A DNA stretch of 64,000 bases from a bacterium 1XD42-1 (lineage in GTDB: Bacteria > Bacillota > Clostridia > Oscillospirales > Ruminococcaceae), in contig RAZJ01000012.1 of the NCBI GenBank assembly GCA_003612625.1, positions 17,790 to 81,789 of the forward strand, written 5' to 3'. Below the pieces are notes generated by a model. The model was not told the DNA's origin and searched no databases. It saw nothing but the letters and a program-made list of their open reading frames with translations. Each line of letters opens with the position of its first letter. The stretch's first letter is position 1. The position numbers were made by a program, and so were the translations under genes. Below are positions 1 to 8,480 of this stretch, piece after piece.

Positions 1-660
1 GCTATGGTGGACAGCTCTGTCGGCGGCAAAACCGGTGTGGATCTTCCCGAGGGCAAAAATTTAGTAGGCGCTTTCTGGCAGCCCCGCATGGTCGTTTGTG
101 ATCCGTCTACTTTAAATACCCTGCCGGCAGAAACCCTTTCTGACGGTGTAGCCGAAGCCGTTAAAACAGGGGCTATTTTAGATTTGGAACTGTTTGAAAT
201 TTTAGAACAGGGCCAGCTAAAACAACATTTAACCCATGTAATTGCCCGCTGTGTGGAATTGAAACGGGATGTTGTGGAGCAGGATGAACGGGATAAAGGC
301 ATTCGGCAATGGCTGAATTTTGGCCATACTTTAGGCCATGCCATTGAAAAAGCCAGCGGCTATACCTTGGCCCATGGAAAAGCAGTTGCAATCGGAATGG
401 TTATGATGGCAAAAGCCTGCGAACAAAAAGGTCTGACGCCGGAAGGAACTGCCAAACGGATTGCCGGCTGTTGCGCCCAGTACCATCTTCCAACCCAGAC
501 CAGCTATGATCCCCAGACCCTTTGTCAATATTGTTTGGGAGATAAAAAACGTGCCGGCAGTACCATTTCTTTGGTTATATTAGAAAAATTAGGAAAAGCT
601 GCTTTATATCCAGTCCAGGCTGAAAACCTTTTGGCTTTCTTGAAGGGAGAGAATCAATGA
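1..660 (+). CDS. aroB: 3-dehydroquinate synthase, C-terminal part (cut by window edge)
   Basis: Second step of the shikimate pathway: NAD- and metal-dependent cyclisation of DAHP to 3-dehydroquinate in the cytoplasm. The visible part starts inside the family signature VDSSVGGKTGVD and runs to a natural stop, so only about the last 60 percent is present; the ATG at position 4 is internal, not a start. Metal-ligand regions expected in AroB are visible: the Glu in GVAEAVKTG, the His pair in FGHTLGHAIE, and the His in HGKAVAIGM. The stop overlaps the aroA start (ATGA), so the two are translationally coupled. Identification is secure; the missing N-terminus lies left of the window. Confidence 0.95.
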   Translation, partial: AMVDSSVGGKTGVDLPEGKNLVGAFWQPRMVVCDPSTLNTLPAETLSDGVAEAVKTGAILDLELFEILEQGQLKQHLTHVIARCVELKRDVVEQDERDKGIRQWLNFGHTLGHAIEKASGYTLAHGKAVAIGMVMMAKACEQKGLTPEGTAKRIAGCCAQYHLPTQTSYDPQTLCQYCLGDKKRAGSTISLVILEKLGKAALYPVQAENLLAFLKGENQ

Positions 661-1904
661 CTGCTGTAATCCGTCCATCCACTTTAAAAGGAACTATTCC
701 TGCACCGCCTTCTAAATCTGCCGCCCACCGGGCTTTAATCTGCGCCGCTCTCTCAAAAGGCCCTGCCGGAGCTGCCCCTATTTCAGAATCTAATGATATG
801 CTGGCAACCTGTGCTGTCTTGGAAGCTTTCGGGTTTCCGTCTTCCCGCAAGGGGCAGTCCATTGCGTTTGGCCCCAACCGTCCCACACAGCCTGTTTTCC
901 CTTGCAGGGAAAGCGGTTCTACTTTACGTTTTCTTTTGCCGGTTGCCGCTGCTTTGGGAATTGAGGGGGAGTTTACCGGGGAAGGCCGCTTGCCGGATCG
1001 GCCTTTGGAGCCTTTATTGTCCCTGATGAAATCCCACGGCAGCTCTTTTTCTGCTGACAGGCTTCCTTTTCATCTTTCCGGTAAGCTGACCTCTGGATTG
1101 TTTGAACTGCCGGGAAATATCAGTTCCCAGTTTATTTCCGGTTTGCTGTTTGCACTGCCGCTGTTAGAGGGCACCAGTGAAATTCATATTACTTCCCCTT
1201 TACAGTCGGCTGGTTATGTGGAGCTGACAACACAGGCTTTGACACAGGCTGGTATCAAAATAGAAAAAATTCCGGAAGGCTTCCGTATTCCAGGCAGCCA
1301 GCAATATCAGCCTATTCTGCTTTCTGTGGAGGGGGACTGGTCAGGCGGAGCTTTTTGGATTTGTGCCGGGGCCTTATCCGGAAAAATTGCAGTTATTGGA
1401 TTAAACCTGGCATCTGCCCAAGGGGATAAAGCAATTATTTCCATTTTGCAAGAAATGGGTGCTTCGGTTTCTATTAAAAAAGATACTGTCATTGTCACTC
1501 CTTCTCCTTTGCATGGGTGCCGCATTGACGCGGGCCCAATCCCTGATTTAATCCCGATTCTGGCAGTTACTGCCGCTTATGCCCAGGGAGATACGGAATT
1601 TTATAATGCCGCCCGTCTGCGCTTAAAAGAAAGTGACCGGCTTTCTGTTACAGCGGAAATGCTGCGGGCCTTGGGCGGCAATGTGGAGGAATTTGAAGAT
1701 AAACTGATTGTCCATGGCGGTTCCCCCCTCCATGGCGGGACGGTAAATGGCGCCAATGACCATCGTATTGTAATGAGTGCCGCAGTCGCTGCCTGCTGCT
1801 GCAAGGAGCCTGTAACCATTTCCGACGCGCAGTCTGTTTCAAAATCTTATCCGGACTTTTTTGAAGCCTTAAAAAAATTAGGAGGCGATTGTGATGTCTT
1901 CTGA
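657..1904 (+). CDS. aroA: 5-enolpyruvylshikimate-3-phosphate synthase
   Basis: Transfers enolpyruvyl from PEP to shikimate-3-phosphate, the sixth shikimate-pathway step. The product is 415 residues, normal for the family. Visible motifs: PPSKSAAHR at residues 17-25 (phosphate binding), ESGSTLRF at 85-92 (the PEP/glyphosate loop, here not the NAGTAMR form, which suggests a class II-like enzyme), RLKESDRL and DHRIVMS near the C-terminus. The start overlaps the aroB stop in ATGA. The last codons overlap the start of aroC, so aroB-aroA-aroC is one tightly packed operon. Confidence 0.96.
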   Translation: MTAVIRPSTLKGTIPAPPSKSAAHRALICAALSKGPAGAAPISESNDMLATCAVLEAFGFPSSRKGQSIAFGPNRPTQPVFPCRESGSTLRFLLPVAAALGIEGEFTGEGRLPDRPLEPLLSLMKSHGSSFSADRLPFHLSGKLTSGLFELPGNISSQFISGLLFALPLLEGTSEIHITSPLQSAGYVELTTQALTQAGIKIEKIPEGFRIPGSQQYQPILLSVEGDWSGGAFWICAGALSGKIAVIGLNLASAQGDKAIISILQEMGASVSIKKDTVIVTPSPLHGCRIDAGPIPDLIPILAVTAAYAQGDTEFYNAARLRLKESDRLSVTAEMLRALGGNVEEFEDKLIVHGGSPLHGGTVNGANDHRIVMSAAVAACCCKEPVTISDAQSVSKSYPDFFEALKKLGGDCDVF

Positions 1905-2991
1905 ATGGGGCCGCTTTTTTAAAATCTCTATTTTTGGGGAAAGCCATGGGGCTGGTATCGGTGTTACCATCCAGGGCGCACCAGCAGGGATTCCCATTGA
2001 TCAGGAAGCTTTGTTTCAGTTTATGTCCCGCCGGGCGCCTGGCAAAGATAAAACCAGTACCCCCCGGAAAGAATCGGATTTGCCCGAAACACTCAGCGGG
2101 ATTTTCCAAGGCCATACCACAGGTACACCAATTTCTGCCCTGATCCGCAATCAGGATACCCGTTCCAAAGATTATGGGGAGCTGGCCCACACTGCCCGGC
2201 CCGGCCACGCCGATTATACCGGGTTTCTGCGATACGGCGGGTTTCAGGATTTCCGGGGCGGAGGCCATTTTTCCGGACGTTTAACGGCTCCCCTCTGTTA
2301 TGCCGGAGGCATTGCAAAACAAATCCTTGCCTCCCGTAATATCTGGGTCGGCGCTCATGTCGCCCAGATTGCCGGCATTCCCGATCTTCCTTTTGATCCC
2401 GTTGGACTGGATCAGGAAACCCTTTTAAAACCAGGAAAAAGCGGCTTCCCTGTTTTAGCTCCTGCGGCAGAAGATAAAATGCGTGAAGCCATTGAAAATG
2501 CCCGCATTTCCCAGGATTCCGTAGGCGGTATCGTAGAATGTGCCGCTTTAGGCTTCCCCGGCGGTGTTGGTTCCCCTATGTTTGACGGGATCGAAAACCG
2601 GGCTGCTTCCATTTTATTTGGAATTCCTGCTGTAAAAGGGGTGGAATTTGGTGCAGGCTTTCAGGCGGCGTATTTAAAAGGAAGCCAAAATAACGATCCT
2701 TTTACAGTCGTCAATGATAAAATTCTATCTAAAACGAATCATGCCGGCGGCATTTTAGGCGGGATTTCCACAGGGATGCCTGTTTTAGCCCGTGTTGCTT
2801 TTAAACCTACCCCGTCTATTTCCCAGCCCCAGGAAACCGTAGACTTTATGGAAAAAAAGGAAAAAGAACTCATCATCAAAGGGCGTCATGATCCTTGTGT
2901 TGTCGTAAGGGCTGTCCCTGTGGTCGAAGGCGCTTTTGCTGTCGCTTTGCTGGACTGCCTGCTGGAAGCAGAAGGTTATAACCACTTTTAA
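1894..2991 (+). CDS. aroC: chorismate synthase
   Basis: FMN-dependent final step of the shikimate pathway, EPSP to chorismate. The 365-residue product carries the expected motifs: FGESHGAGIG near the N-terminus, RRAPGKDKTSTPRKESD around 48-64, HAGGILGGISTGMP, and RHDPCVVVRAVPVVE near the C-terminus. A GTG at 1891 is also in frame, but the ATG at 1894 is 8 nt from the AGGAGG at 1880-1885 and gives the usual family N-terminus. It overlaps the aroA end by 11 nt, the last gene of the aro operon before a terminator. Confidence 0.95.
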   Translation: MSSEWGRFFKISIFGESHGAGIGVTIQGAPAGIPIDQEALFQFMSRRAPGKDKTSTPRKESDLPETLSGIFQGHTTGTPISALIRNQDTRSKDYGELAHTARPGHADYTGFLRYGGFQDFRGGGHFSGRLTAPLCYAGGIAKQILASRNIWVGAHVAQIAGIPDLPFDPVGLDQETLLKPGKSGFPVLAPAAEDKMREAIENARISQDSVGGIVECAALGFPGGVGSPMFDGIENRAASILFGIPAVKGVEFGAGFQAAYLKGSQNNDPFTVVNDKILSKTNHAGGILGGISTGMPVLARVAFKPTPSISQPQETVDFMEKKEKELIIKGRHDPCVVVRAVPVVEGAFAVALLDCLLEAEGYNHF

Positions 2992-3000
2992 ATAGCATAA

Positions 3001-3033
3001 AAAACCTGTCTTTTCAACAGAGGCAGGTTTTTG
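3001..3033 (+). terminator. Rho-independent terminator of aroBAC
   Basis: An 11-bp stem (AAAACCTGTCT paired with AGGCAGGTTTT, one G-T wobble) is followed by TTG-rich sequence, 10 nt after the aroC stop. Confidence 0.8.
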
Positions 3034-3098
3034 TTATTCTGTCTGAAAAATGATAAAAACAATCAAATTATTTTTATAAGATGCCAGCCCTTCATCCC

Positions 3099-3127
3099 TT
3101 GCCTTAAAAAAGATTTTATGTTATGAT
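3099..3127 (+). promoter_or_regulatory. Sigma-A-type promoter of the HAD hydrolase gene
   Basis: TTGCCT at 3099-3104 and TATGAT at 3122-3127 are separated by 17 bp, in the gap after the aro terminator and 45 bp before the HAD start codon. The palindromic site at 3134-3147 lies across the expected transcription start. Confidence 0.65.
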
Positions 3128-3133
3128 CCCAAG

Positions 3134-3147
3134 TGAAATTGATTTCA
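3134..3147. promoter_or_regulatory. Palindromic cre-like operator (copy 1)
   Basis: TGAAATTGATTTCA: two 6-bp inverted arms around a central TG, immediately downstream of the -10 box, a position suited to repression. It fits the general LacI/CcpA operator shape, but with TG in place of the central CG. The same 16-mer core (GTGAAATTGATTTCAT) recurs in reverse orientation at 4033-4046 before the next gene, which supports a shared regulator. The regulator itself is not in the window. Confidence 0.6.
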
Positions 3148-3171
3148 TCTTATTTTGTTTAGGAGGCCGCT

Positions 3172-4002
3172 ATGGATCAAAAGCTTATTTTTTTAGATAT
3201 TGACGGGACTTTGACAGAACCTGGAACAAATATACCGCCTGCTTCTGCACTGGAAGCCATCCGCAAAGCCCAGGCAAATGGTCACAAGGTATTATTATCT
3301 TCCGGGCGCAATTACGGAATGCTTTCGCCTCTGCTTCAGTACCAGTTTGACGGGCTGATTGCCAGTGCAGGCGGTTATATCGAATGGAATAATAAACCAC
3401 TTTATGACTGTCCCATGACACCAGAGGAACAAAATAAAGCTTTATCTGTATTGAAAAAAAGCGGCGTTTACTGCACCATAGAAAGTAAACACAGCACCTA
3501 TACAGAGGAAGGTTTTAAAGATTTTTTACAAGAACATGCTAAAAATTCCGGCAATAGTGAATTGTTACGCTGGCGGGAACAGTTAGAAAGTAATTTGGGA
3601 ATCCAGCCTATGGCAAATTACCAAGGGGAGCCCATTTATAAAATCATATTTATGACAGACAACAAGGAAAAACTTCAAAAGCCTATGGAAGCTTTACAGG
3701 ATTCGTTTGATTTTTGTGTTCAGGATGTTGATCCATATGGCTTTATCAATGGGGAACTGATCAATAAAAAATTTAATAAAGGACTCGCTGTCAAACGCTT
3801 ATGTACTTATCTAAATATCCCGTTGGAAAATACCATCGCCTTTGGGGACAGCATGAATGATCTGGAAATGATCCAAACGGCTGGCCTTGGAATTTGTATG
3901 GGGAACGGAAGCGAAACATTAAAAAAATTTGCTGATGAAATATGCCCTTCTGTCACAGAAAACGGTTTATATCAGGCTTTCCAAAAACATGGTTTATTAT
4001 AA
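3172..4002 (+). CDS. Cof-type HAD-superfamily phosphatase
   Basis: Predicted cytoplasmic sugar-phosphate or phosphometabolite phosphatase of the Cof/HAD-IIB family, 276 residues. Motif I is LDIDGT with the nucleophile and acid Asp at residues 9 and 11; motif II is SSGR at 43-46; motif IV is GDSMND at 225-230; a cap domain lies between. AGGAGG at 3161-3166 sets the ATG start. It sits between its own promoter/operator and a terminator, and shares the operator sequence with the downstream amylosucrase-like gene, so a role in sugar-phosphate handling is an inference. The exact substrate cannot be read from the sequence. Confidence 0.85.
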   Translation: MDQKLIFLDIDGTLTEPGTNIPPASALEAIRKAQANGHKVLLSSGRNYGMLSPLLQYQFDGLIASAGGYIEWNNKPLYDCPMTPEEQNKALSVLKKSGVYCTIESKHSTYTEEGFKDFLQEHAKNSGNSELLRWREQLESNLGIQPMANYQGEPIYKIIFMTDNKEKLQKPMEALQDSFDFCVQDVDPYGFINGELINKKFNKGLAVKRLCTYLNIPLENTIAFGDSMNDLEMIQTAGLGICMGNGSETLKKFADEICPSVTENGLYQAFQKHGLL

Positions 4003-4023
4003 AAACGGTATCCCCGTTTTTTT
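4001..4023 (+). terminator. Terminator after HAD gene
   Basis: Stem AAAAACGG / CCGTTTTT with a 5-nt loop, then a T run; it begins at the HAD stop codon. Some read-through into the next gene remains possible because no convincing promoter is seen for that gene. Confidence 0.65.
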
Positions 4024-4032
4024 AGGCAAAAA

Positions 4033-4046
4033 TGAAATCAATTTCA
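4033..4046. promoter_or_regulatory. Palindromic cre-like operator (copy 2)
   Basis: TGAAATCAATTTCA, the reverse complement of the site at 3134-3147, 39 bp before the start of the amylosucrase-like gene. Two identical sites before two consecutive genes point to coregulation. Confidence 0.6.
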
Positions 4047-4085
4047 CACATCCTATCCGGAATAATATTTATGAGGTGAGATGCA

Positions 4086-5939
4086 ATGACTAAAAAAGAA
4101 GAAGCTCAATTTCAAATGCGCCTGGCCCACCATATAGATGAATTACGCTGGCTCTATATGGAGCTGTATGATAACAGCTCTATGTTTGCAGAATTGTGTG
4201 ATAACTTATACCATTTTGCCCAGGAGCGTACAAAAGCATTAAAACAACGGGATTTACAGCGGGAAGCCGATCCGGAATGGTATAAATCAAATGATTTAGC
4301 TGGCATGATGATGTATGTGGACAATTTCGCCGGCAATTTAAAAGGCGTTCAGGATAAGCTTTTATATATCCAACAGACCGGCGTTAATTTCCTCCATTTA
4401 ATGCCATTTTTAGATACGGTGCCTGGCCGCAGTGATGGCGGCTATGCTGTAAAAGATTTCCGTGCTGTCCGTCCGGATTTAGGCACAATGGAGGATTTAA
4501 GCAATCTCACTGCCGCCTGCCATGAAAAAGGTATCAATGTCTGTATGGATTTCGTTATGAACCACACCAGCGAAGATCATGAATGGGCTAAAAAAGCCCG
4601 TGCCGGTGACGGGGAATATATGAGCCGTTATTTCTTTTTTGCAGATCCTTCCATCCCTGCCGAATATGAAAAAACAGTTCCCCAGGTTTTTCCGACCAGT
4701 GCCCCCGGTAATTTTACTTTCCTGCCGGAATGCGGCCATCATGTTATGACAACTTTCTATCCCTATCAATGGGATTTAAACTACCGGAATCCCCGCGTAT
4801 TCAATGAAATGATGTATAATTTCCTTTTCTTAGCCAATCAGGGCTTGGATGTTATCCGGATTGATGCTGTCCCTTATATCTGGAAGGAACTGGGCACCAA
4901 CTGCCGGAACCTGCCAAAAGTCCATACCATTGTACGTATGATGCGTATGATTGGTGAAATTGTATGTCCCTCCGTTATCCTGTTAGGGGAAGTTGTTATG
5001 GAACCCGTTAAAGTTGTGCCCTACTTTGGTACTGTGGAAAAACCGGAATGCCATTTATTATATAATGTAACAACAATGTGTACCACCTGGCACACCGTAG
5101 CAACCCATGACACCCGTTTATTGCGGAAGCAATTAGACAGTGTTAACAGCCTGCCGAAGCAGTATGTATTTTTAAATTATTTGCGCTGTCATGATGATAT
5201 TGGGTGGGGATTGGATTATGATACCCTCCAGGGATGGGGTATGGCGGAAATCCCTCATAAAAAGTTTTTAAACGATTATTTCCGGGGCTTAACAGAAAAT
5301 AGCAACAGCCGTGGGGAATTATATAATGATGATCCTGCTTCCGGGGACGCCCGTTTTTGCGCGACTACTGCCAGCTTGTGCGGAATCGAAAAAGCTGGTT
5401 TTGAAAATGATGCTGATGCTATGGATCTGGCAATCCAATTCGATTTGACTTTACACGCTATGATGTTTATGCAAAGCGGTATCCCTATGTTGTACAGCGG
5501 TGATGAAATTGCTCAAACCAATGATTACAGCTATAAAGAGGACCCCAATAAAGCCCAGGACAGCCGCTATTTACACCGTGGAAAAATGCGCTGGGATTTG
5601 GCTGAACATATCCACGATCTATCCACTCCCGAAGGCCATGTTTTCTGCGGCTTAAACAGTCTGGGCGCTTTGCGGAAAACAAACCCTGCTTTTTCAGCTT
5701 CTGCTGATGCCTGGACATTAGATACAGGGGATGATGGCATACTGGCTATGGGCCGCTATGCAGACGGGCAAAAAATAATCGGTATTTTTAATTTCACCGG
5801 GTCGGAAAAAACAATTACCCTGCCCCATGACTGCGGAGAATTTTCCGATATGCTGACAGGGGAAAAATATTCCCTGCAAAATCTGGCGGTTCCTGCTTAC
5901 GGATTCTATTATATGGAACAATCTGTATCAATCATTTGA
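4086..5939 (+). CDS. Amylosucrase-like GH13 alpha-glucan/sucrose enzyme
   Basis: GH13 enzyme of 617 residues most like the amylosucrase/sucrose hydrolase group (GH13_4): FAGNLKGVQDKL, LHLMPFLD with SDGGYAV, and DFVMNHTSEDHEWA follow the amylosucrase order. Expected catalytic residues are visible: nucleophile Asp260 in DVIRIDAVPYIWK, acid/base Glu302 in ILLGEVV, and the stabilising Asp of CHDDIGW near 370. An all-helical N-terminal segment (about 1-75) precedes the barrel, as in amylosucrase. There is no signal peptide, so it should be intracellular and act on imported sucrose or glucans. RBS GAGGTGAG at 4073-4080. Whether it polymerises glucose or only hydrolyses cannot be decided here. Confidence 0.82.
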   Translation: MTKKEEAQFQMRLAHHIDELRWLYMELYDNSSMFAELCDNLYHFAQERTKALKQRDLQREADPEWYKSNDLAGMMMYVDNFAGNLKGVQDKLLYIQQTGVNFLHLMPFLDTVPGRSDGGYAVKDFRAVRPDLGTMEDLSNLTAACHEKGINVCMDFVMNHTSEDHEWAKKARAGDGEYMSRYFFFADPSIPAEYEKTVPQVFPTSAPGNFTFLPECGHHVMTTFYPYQWDLNYRNPRVFNEMMYNFLFLANQGLDVIRIDAVPYIWKELGTNCRNLPKVHTIVRMMRMIGEIVCPSVILLGEVVMEPVKVVPYFGTVEKPECHLLYNVTTMCTTWHTVATHDTRLLRKQLDSVNSLPKQYVFLNYLRCHDDIGWGLDYDTLQGWGMAEIPHKKFLNDYFRGLTENSNSRGELYNDDPASGDARFCATTASLCGIEKAGFENDADAMDLAIQFDLTLHAMMFMQSGIPMLYSGDEIAQTNDYSYKEDPNKAQDSRYLHRGKMRWDLAEHIHDLSTPEGHVFCGLNSLGALRKTNPAFSASADAWTLDTGDDGILAMGRYADGQKIIGIFNFTGSEKTITLPHDCGEFSDMLTGEKYSLQNLAVPAYGFYYMEQSVSII

Positions 5940-6028
5940 CCCGTCTATATACAGATTCCAGCTTTTCTCTCAAACCCTGTTACATAATTTTTCATCCAGT
6001 GCACATGCTAATGACTGGGTGAAAAAAT

Positions 6029-6448
6029 TTGAAACTAAAAGAATATTTTTTGGTGCCCCTGTTTGGCGGCATCGGTTACAGCACCTTGGAAATCCTTTGG
6101 CGTGGTTATACCCATTGGACAATGGCATTAACTGGCGGTATCGGACTGCTGGTCCTTTATATTGTAGCAGGACTGACCCAATGGGGATTTTGGAAAAAAT
6201 GTTTCAATAGCTGCTTATGTTTAACTTGTTTAGAGCTTATGGTGGGTACAGTCGTTAATTTATATATGAACTGGCATGTCTGGGATTACTCCGATCAGCC
6301 CGGAAATTTATTCGGGCAAATCTGCCCTTTATATACGGTTTTCTGGTTTTTTCTATGCCTGCTTCTTGTTCCTGTATGCAGTTGGATTCGTCTGTTCTTG
6401 TATCCCCCTCGGAAACCCCTTCCGGCCTGCCCGGATAAAATAACATAA
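6029..6448 (+). CDS. CmpB-type putative ABC transporter permease (small membrane protein)
   Basis: A 139-residue integral membrane protein with about four hydrophobic helices (roughly 5-25, 32-52, 60-82, 100-125). The composition and motifs such as GGIGYSTLEILWRGYTHWTM resemble the CmpB/DUF1113 family annotated as putative ABC transporter type IV; biochemical function is not established for the family. The TTG at 6029 is used because the upstream in-frame ATG (6011) is followed by a stop; GGGTGA at 6017-6022 can serve as RBS. A bidirectional terminator follows. Confidence 0.7.
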   Translation: MKLKEYFLVPLFGGIGYSTLEILWRGYTHWTMALTGGIGLLVLYIVAGLTQWGFWKKCFNSCLCLTCLELMVGTVVNLYMNWHVWDYSDQPGNLFGQICPLYTVFWFFLCLLLVPVCSWIRLFLYPPRKPLPACPDKIT

Positions 6449-6453
6449 GCATC

Positions 6454-6490
6454 AAAAACCGCTTCCCTTTTCAAGAAGCGGTTTTCTTTT
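6454..6490. terminator. Bidirectional terminator
   Basis: AAAACCGCTTC and GAAGCGGTTTT form an 11-bp perfect stem with T runs on both strands, between the convergent CmpB-like and radical SAM genes. Confidence 0.85.
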
Positions 6491-7371
6491 TACCCTAAAG
6501 ATTTCAAATTGTTCCGGTATTGTGCCATTGTTTCCTCTTGTTCCGTATCTATCACATATTGTATCTCTTGAACTGCGGAATCTCTTTCTTTCGGCAGATA
6601 TGCTTCCAGCGGATGAAAATTAGAACTGGAATTCGCAAACAGATGGGTTCTGATTTGCAGGTTCTCCATCAGTATTTGCAGTTCCTTCAAACGTTCTTTT
6701 TCTCCTGCCGGAATAAATCTGCCCTCCTGCTTCATGCGGTACAGCTCTGTATCTGGAAATAATGTCAGGGAATCAATTGAAATAAAATAAGGATTTAACC
6801 GGCTGAATAATTTTGCACTGTTTACCGCGTTGCGCGGGCCATTTCCTCGGCCTGCCAGCCCGGTCATATACACAAAATAATATTCAATCCCCGCAGCATC
6901 CAGCTTCTGGCACTGTTCCACAATGTCTGAAGCAGTATATCCTTTCCCTGCCAGTTCCAGCGTATCATTATCCCCGCTTTCTGTGCCAATGGTTAATCCA
7001 TTTATCCCCATGGCCCGGAGTTTTTGAAGCTGCCATACTTCTTTATCCTGAATGTCCCTGATACTTGCAAACATTGCTATCGTCTGGCACTTAATCAGGT
7101 AATCCCGAACCATCAGCGCACGAAGCTTTAAATTTTCATAGCTCATGGCAAAAGGATTCGCCCCTGTCCAAAAAATCCGTCTGGTATAAGGCTGGAACTG
7201 TTTGATCTCAGCTAAGTCTTTTTCAAATACAGAAAGCGGGGACATGTGAAAATCTTCATCCTCATAAAGATTGCAAAACCGGCACTTTTTATAAGTACAG
7301 CCGGAGGTTGCCTGGATAATAACCGAATGTGCTTCATAAGGCGGGCGCCATGTCCTTCCTGTAAAATGCAA
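6490..7371 (-). CDS. Radical SAM protein (paralogue B)
   Basis: A 293-residue radical SAM enzyme: the cluster motif GCTYKKCRFC gives Cys25, Cys30 and Cys33, a C-x4-C-x2-C spacing rather than the usual C-x3-C. Further down are FWTGANPF, NGLTIGTESGDNDTL and YYFVYMTGLAGRG, typical of HemN/Elp3-like barrels with SAM binding. It is clearly paralogous to the upstream gene (same RPPYEA start, TGANPF, TIGxES/T, GYxA/TxDI blocks), pointing to a tandem duplication. The TTG start at 7371 is preceded by AAAGGGG; the gap to the upstream gene is 18 nt, so they are cotranscribed. Substrate unknown. Confidence 0.82.
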   Translation of the reverse strand: MHFTGRTWRPPYEAHSVIIQATSGCTYKKCRFCNLYEDEDFHMSPLSVFEKDLAEIKQFQPYTRRIFWTGANPFAMSYENLKLRALMVRDYLIKCQTIAMFASIRDIQDKEVWQLQKLRAMGINGLTIGTESGDNDTLELAGKGYTASDIVEQCQKLDAAGIEYYFVYMTGLAGRGNGPRNAVNSAKLFSRLNPYFISIDSLTLFPDTELYRMKQEGRFIPAGEKERLKELQILMENLQIRTHLFANSSSNFHPLEAYLPKERDSAVQEIQYVIDTEQEETMAQYRNNLKSLG

Positions 7372-7389
7372 CTGTAAATTTCCCCTTTA

Positions 7390-8292
7390 TTACAAATGAT
7401 AAACACTCTTGCGGTAACGCCGCAGTTCCTCCTCCCCAATGTTGGTTATAACATGTTTTAGAAAAGTGAGCAGTTTTTCTCTGTCCTTTGGCAATTTGCC
7501 CTGGATCTGGAAGGCGTTGGAAGCTCCCATTGCCGCAAAAGTTGTAGGAATTTCCAAATTTTTGATCAAAGCAGCTACTTCCTGGTATTTTTCTGTTTCA
7601 CTTTCTTCTTTCCAGTTCCCCTGTAAAATTTCCTGATATAAACCAGAGTTTTCGTAAATGGTCAGCATGTTGGCTCCTATAATGACGGGATGAAGCTGGT
7701 TGCACAGGGCTGCGGTAGCTTTTGCACCGGCTTCCCCCCGTCCAGCCCCGGAAATCCCTGCCAGATAAAAAAAGCTGTACTGGATGCCTGCCTGATCCAG
7801 CCTTTTGCATTGCTTTAATATGTCATCTGCCTGATAGCCTTTATTCATAAACTGCAATGCCTCGTTATCTGCTGTTTCAATCCCTATGGTCAGCCCGTCA
7901 TATCCTGCCCGGTGCAGCTCCTTTAGTTCATGGTCTGACTTCAATGTAATATCGGTTATCCTTGCAAAACTGCCGATTGTTTTTATAGATGGAAAATATT
8001 GATGTATCAGGCCCGCTATTTTCATAAGCCTGTCAAACTTTAATACAAAAGGATTTGCCCCTGTTAAAAAAGCCCGGGAAATTTTACGGCTGTCTGGATA
8101 ACGGCTCATGATCTTTTGTACTTCCTTCAGATCCGCTTCTATATGTTCCATGGGGGACATTTTAAAGGGAAATGGCAGGTCTGCATAAAGGGTACAAAAT
8201 TTGCATTTATGATGGGTACAGCCTGCGGTCACTTCTAAAAGCAGGGAGGATGCCTCATAAGGCGGCCTCCATATGGTTCCTGTATAATGCAT
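7390..8292 (-). CDS. Radical SAM protein (paralogue A)
   Basis: A 300-residue radical SAM enzyme, first gene of the two-gene minus-strand operon. Cluster motif GCTHHKCKFC has Cys25, Cys30 and Cys33 in the same C-x4-C-x2-C spacing as its neighbour; FLTGANPF, DGLTIGIETADNEAL and YSFFYLAGISGAG follow. No SPASM-like C-terminal Cys cluster is visible. ATG start with AAGGAG 9 nt upstream. It is divergent from an HxlR regulator across a 188-bp gap containing a palindrome, so regulation by that protein is plausible. The reaction is unknown. Confidence 0.82.
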   Translation of the reverse strand: MHYTGTIWRPPYEASSLLLEVTAGCTHHKCKFCTLYADLPFPFKMSPMEHIEADLKEVQKIMSRYPDSRKISRAFLTGANPFVLKFDRLMKIAGLIHQYFPSIKTIGSFARITDITLKSDHELKELHRAGYDGLTIGIETADNEALQFMNKGYQADDILKQCKRLDQAGIQYSFFYLAGISGAGRGEAGAKATAALCNQLHPVIIGANMLTIYENSGLYQEILQGNWKEESETEKYQEVAALIKNLEIPTTFAAMGASNAFQIQGKLPKDREKLLTFLKHVITNIGEEELRRYRKSVYHL

Positions 8293-8389
8293 CTTTCATT
8301 TCTCCTTGTTTTTTATTGACTGGATATCCATTTCTGAAAACAGAATACCCCTATATCTTTTCAAAATCAAGTACGGTTTTTTTATAGAT

Positions 8390-8411
8390 ATAGTATGATT
8401 TTATATACTAT
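8390..8411. promoter_or_regulatory. Inverted repeat, candidate HxlR operator
   Basis: ATAGTAT-N8-ATACTAT, a perfect 7-bp inverted repeat in the divergent gap between the radical SAM pair and the HxlR-type gene. HxlR/DUF24 regulators such as YodB recognise dyads of TACT/AGTA half sites; this one has the arms in the opposite order, so assignment is tentative. Confidence 0.4.
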
Positions 8412-8480
8412 GTTTTTTATAAAACCCTGGCTTGATTTTTTTCTGCTGGTGAAATATACTGGTAAAAAAGGAGTCGGAAT

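Noticed and set aside
1648..2268. 206-codon minus-strand open frame across aroA/aroC
   Set aside because: It lies entirely antisense to two well-identified shikimate genes, has no RBS, and its translation has no recognisable domain.
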